This document shows, piece after piece, positions 6,344 to 7,310 of a stretch of 7,310 nt of DNA. Source of the DNA: Bacteroidales bacterium (lineage in GTDB: Bacteria; Bacteroidota; Bacteroidia; Bacteroidales; F082); NCBI GenBank assembly GCA_023229245.1, contig JALNZU010000063.1, positions 1 through 7,310 on the forward strand, written 5' to 3'. Position 1 is the first letter of the stretch, and every line of letters begins with the position of its first letter. The position numbers and the translations under genes were made by a program. The notes beneath the pieces were generated by a model. That model saw nothing but the letters and a program-made list of their open reading frames with translations, did not search any database and was not told where the DNA came from.

Positions 6344-6682
6344 TCAAAGCAACCGAGTTGTTGTAGTAGGTTTGGGAGCTTTTATCACAAGAATTTTAGC
6401 CGTTTGAGTACTTTTGTTGAACAAGCAATGCACTATATCCTTCGGGCTTTCAACTATCATATGCGTTTCGACCCTGACAATTTCTTTGCCTACCTGTACG
6501 TCAGGAGTTCCTTCTACTATAAAAAAGAATACATCCACAGCTGTGATGTGGGGTTTAAGCTGTTCGCCTGGTTGTAGTGTAATTAGCACAGCCTGTGCAC
6601 TATCTTTATCGTATAGCAGGCGTACATCCACTTTATGCGGTGTTTCGCTGATTGTTGTCTGTCTCCAGTCAATGATGTTCAT
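6344..6682 (-). CDS. Small single-domain cupin protein
   Basis: The 112-residue cytoplasmic protein is one cupin beta-barrel. Motif 1 is read as LQPGEQLKPHITAVDVFFFIVEG (about 36-58) and motif 2 as ESPKDIVHCLFN (78-89). Compared with the canonical G-x5-H-x-H-x3-4-E-x6-G, it keeps G39, H45 and G58 but has Thr47 and Val51 at the second His and Glu positions; motif 2 keeps P80, H85 and N89. With only two of four usual metal ligands, metal-dependent catalysis is doubtful, and the protein may bind a small ligand or use a different site. Similar small cupins with the K-P-H-x-x-x-V-D-V-F-F core occur in anaerobes, from memory, without assigned function. It starts 30 bases after the TetR gene with no terminator between, so the two are likely co-transcribed. 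A ligand-sensing or detoxifying role tied to the TetR effector is a guess. Confidence 0.85.
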   Translation of the reverse strand: MNIIDWRQTTISETPHKVDVRLLYDKDSAQAVLITLQPGEQLKPHITAVDVFFFIVEGTPDVQVGKEIVRVETHMIVESPKDIVHCLFNKSTQTAKILVIKAPKPTTTTRLL

Positions 6683-6712
6683 AAAATTAACGAATTTGAT
6701 TTGAATAATAAA

Positions 6713-7291
6713 TTAACTTATCAGGATTTTTCGTAAACTCTCAAAAAATTTGGCACCTCTTTGTTTCATGTCAAAAGAATAGTTGGCCATTTGCCATTGT
6801 TTGACTAAAAGGCGTATTGATCCTAAAATGAGGATAACCAAGTCATCAGCATCATAAGTCGGATTTATTTCTTGACGAGCCTGACCAGCCACTATAATTG
6901 CATGAATATTCTGGCTGCTTCGTGTCATCACCTCTTTTACTTTTTGTGTGAGCAATGGCTCATTACGGAAAATTTCCTCACTGAAAATAACAGTTATCAA
7001 GGAAGGTAAATTCGCAAAGGCAAGAAAATAATTTTCAAAGATTTTTTCAATTCGCAACAAGGCATGATCTTCACTACTAATCTGAATATCAAAAATCTCA
7101 CTGATAGTACCTGTAAAATAATCAATAATATTGACCAATATATCAATCTTATTCTCATAATGGCGATAAATGGCCGGCTCACTGATGCCAATTTTTTTCG
7201 ATAGGTTTTTCATGGTCAGTCCCTGTATACCTTTTTCAGCTATTAAATTGGCTGCCGCATAAATAATTTCAACCTGTCTTTCTGTAAACAT
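6713..7291 (-). CDS. TetR/AcrR-family transcriptional regulator
   Basis: The 192-residue protein has a normal TetR length. The N-terminal DNA-binding domain covers about residues 5-52: helix 1 is RQVEIIYAAANLIAEKG, then LTMKNLSKKIGIS and the recognition helix SEPAIYRHYENK (37-48), a close match to the family consensus. Residues 53-192 are helical and form the effector-binding and dimer domain. ATG at 7291 is preceded by only 19 bases of window, so promoter and operator cannot be assessed. It lies at the head of the leftward genes, directly before the cupin and one gene away from the exporter, the typical arrangement for a local repressor of an RND efflux or lipid-transport operon. That it controls the block is inference. 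Its inducer is unknown; many homologous regulators sense fatty or other hydrophobic molecules. Confidence 0.9.
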   Translation of the reverse strand: MFTERQVEIIYAAANLIAEKGIQGLTMKNLSKKIGISEPAIYRHYENKIDILVNIIDYFTGTISEIFDIQISSEDHALLRIEKIFENYFLAFANLPSLITVIFSEEIFRNEPLLTQKVKEVMTRSSQNIHAIIVAGQARQEINPTYDADDLVILILGSIRLLVKQWQMANYSFDMKQRGAKFFESLRKILIS

Positions 7292-7310
7292 ATCTATTAA
7301 AATAAAAATG

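Noticed and set aside
6414..6704. 96-codon open frame on the plus strand opposite the cupin gene
   Set aside because: It lies almost wholly antisense to a clear cupin, its translation is Ser/Thr/Cys-rich with no recognisable motif, and it has no supporting start context.
6997..7191. 64-codon minus-strand frame inside the full-length TetR gene
   Set aside because: It overlaps the TetR coding frame on the same strand and looks like an out-of-frame shadow; the TetR reading has clear family motifs.
6280..7310. Search for Bacteroidetes-type promoters (TAnnTTTG at -7 with a TTTG-like -33) in the gaps upstream of the exporter, cupin and full-length TetR genes
   Set aside because: No match was found by eye in the short gaps. 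The promoter of the TetR-cupin unit probably lies beyond the right edge, so no promoter feature is reported.
1..7310. CRISPR arrays, tRNA or rRNA genes, insertion sequences, and phage or plasmid functions
   Set aside because: I saw no spaced direct-repeat array, no tRNA-like cloverleaf with a CCA-adjacent acceptor, no transposase or integrase motif and no terminal inverted repeats with target duplications.

Overview
The window looks like a chromosomal segment of a Bacteroidota member, probably Bacteroidales. The grounds are AT-rich DNA, secreted proteins whose predicted signal-peptide cleavage falls around an Ala/Ser-Gln junction, A/T-rich start contexts with no clear Shine-Dalgarno sequence before any start, and protein families common in anaerobic Bacteroidetes. 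Genus cannot be read from the sequence.

Layout. Positions 1-159 (+) hold the last 52 codons of an aldo/keto reductase cut by the window edge. After a 227-base convergent spacer, every other gene is on the minus strand and is read from right to left. The order is a TetR/AcrR regulator (7291-6713), a small cupin (6682-6344), a strong intrinsic terminator (6334-6312), then a tight four-gene block. That block is an RND/MMPL-type exporter of the COG1033 kind (6279-3976), an outer-membrane phospholipase A (OMPLA)-like barrel (3953-3021), a LolA-like outer-membrane lipoprotein-sorting protein (2996-2220) and a DUF1302-like outer-membrane barrel (2193-949). A second, unusually short TetR regulator (821-387) follows after 127 bases.

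How the genes may work together. The four-gene block spans the whole envelope: an inner-membrane RND pump, a soluble periplasmic LolA-fold carrier and two outer-membrane barrels. RND + LolA-like + barrel is a recurring trio in bacteria, usually inferred to move lipids or other hydrophobic molecules. What stands out here is the barrel between pump and carrier, which keeps an OMPLA-like H-x-S-N-G motif, a plausible downstream catalytic Asn and the OMPLA-like C-terminal strands. My inference is a lipid-handling system that couples trafficking to outer-membrane phospholipid hydrolysis or remodelling. The substrate is unknown.

Regulation. The upstream TetR and cupin appear co-transcribed. The terminator sits only 32 bases before the exporter start, with no recognisable promoter in between, so exporter expression probably depends on read-through or on a promoter I cannot recognise. 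A 12-base perfect palindrome just upstream of the exporter start is a candidate operator or RNA element.
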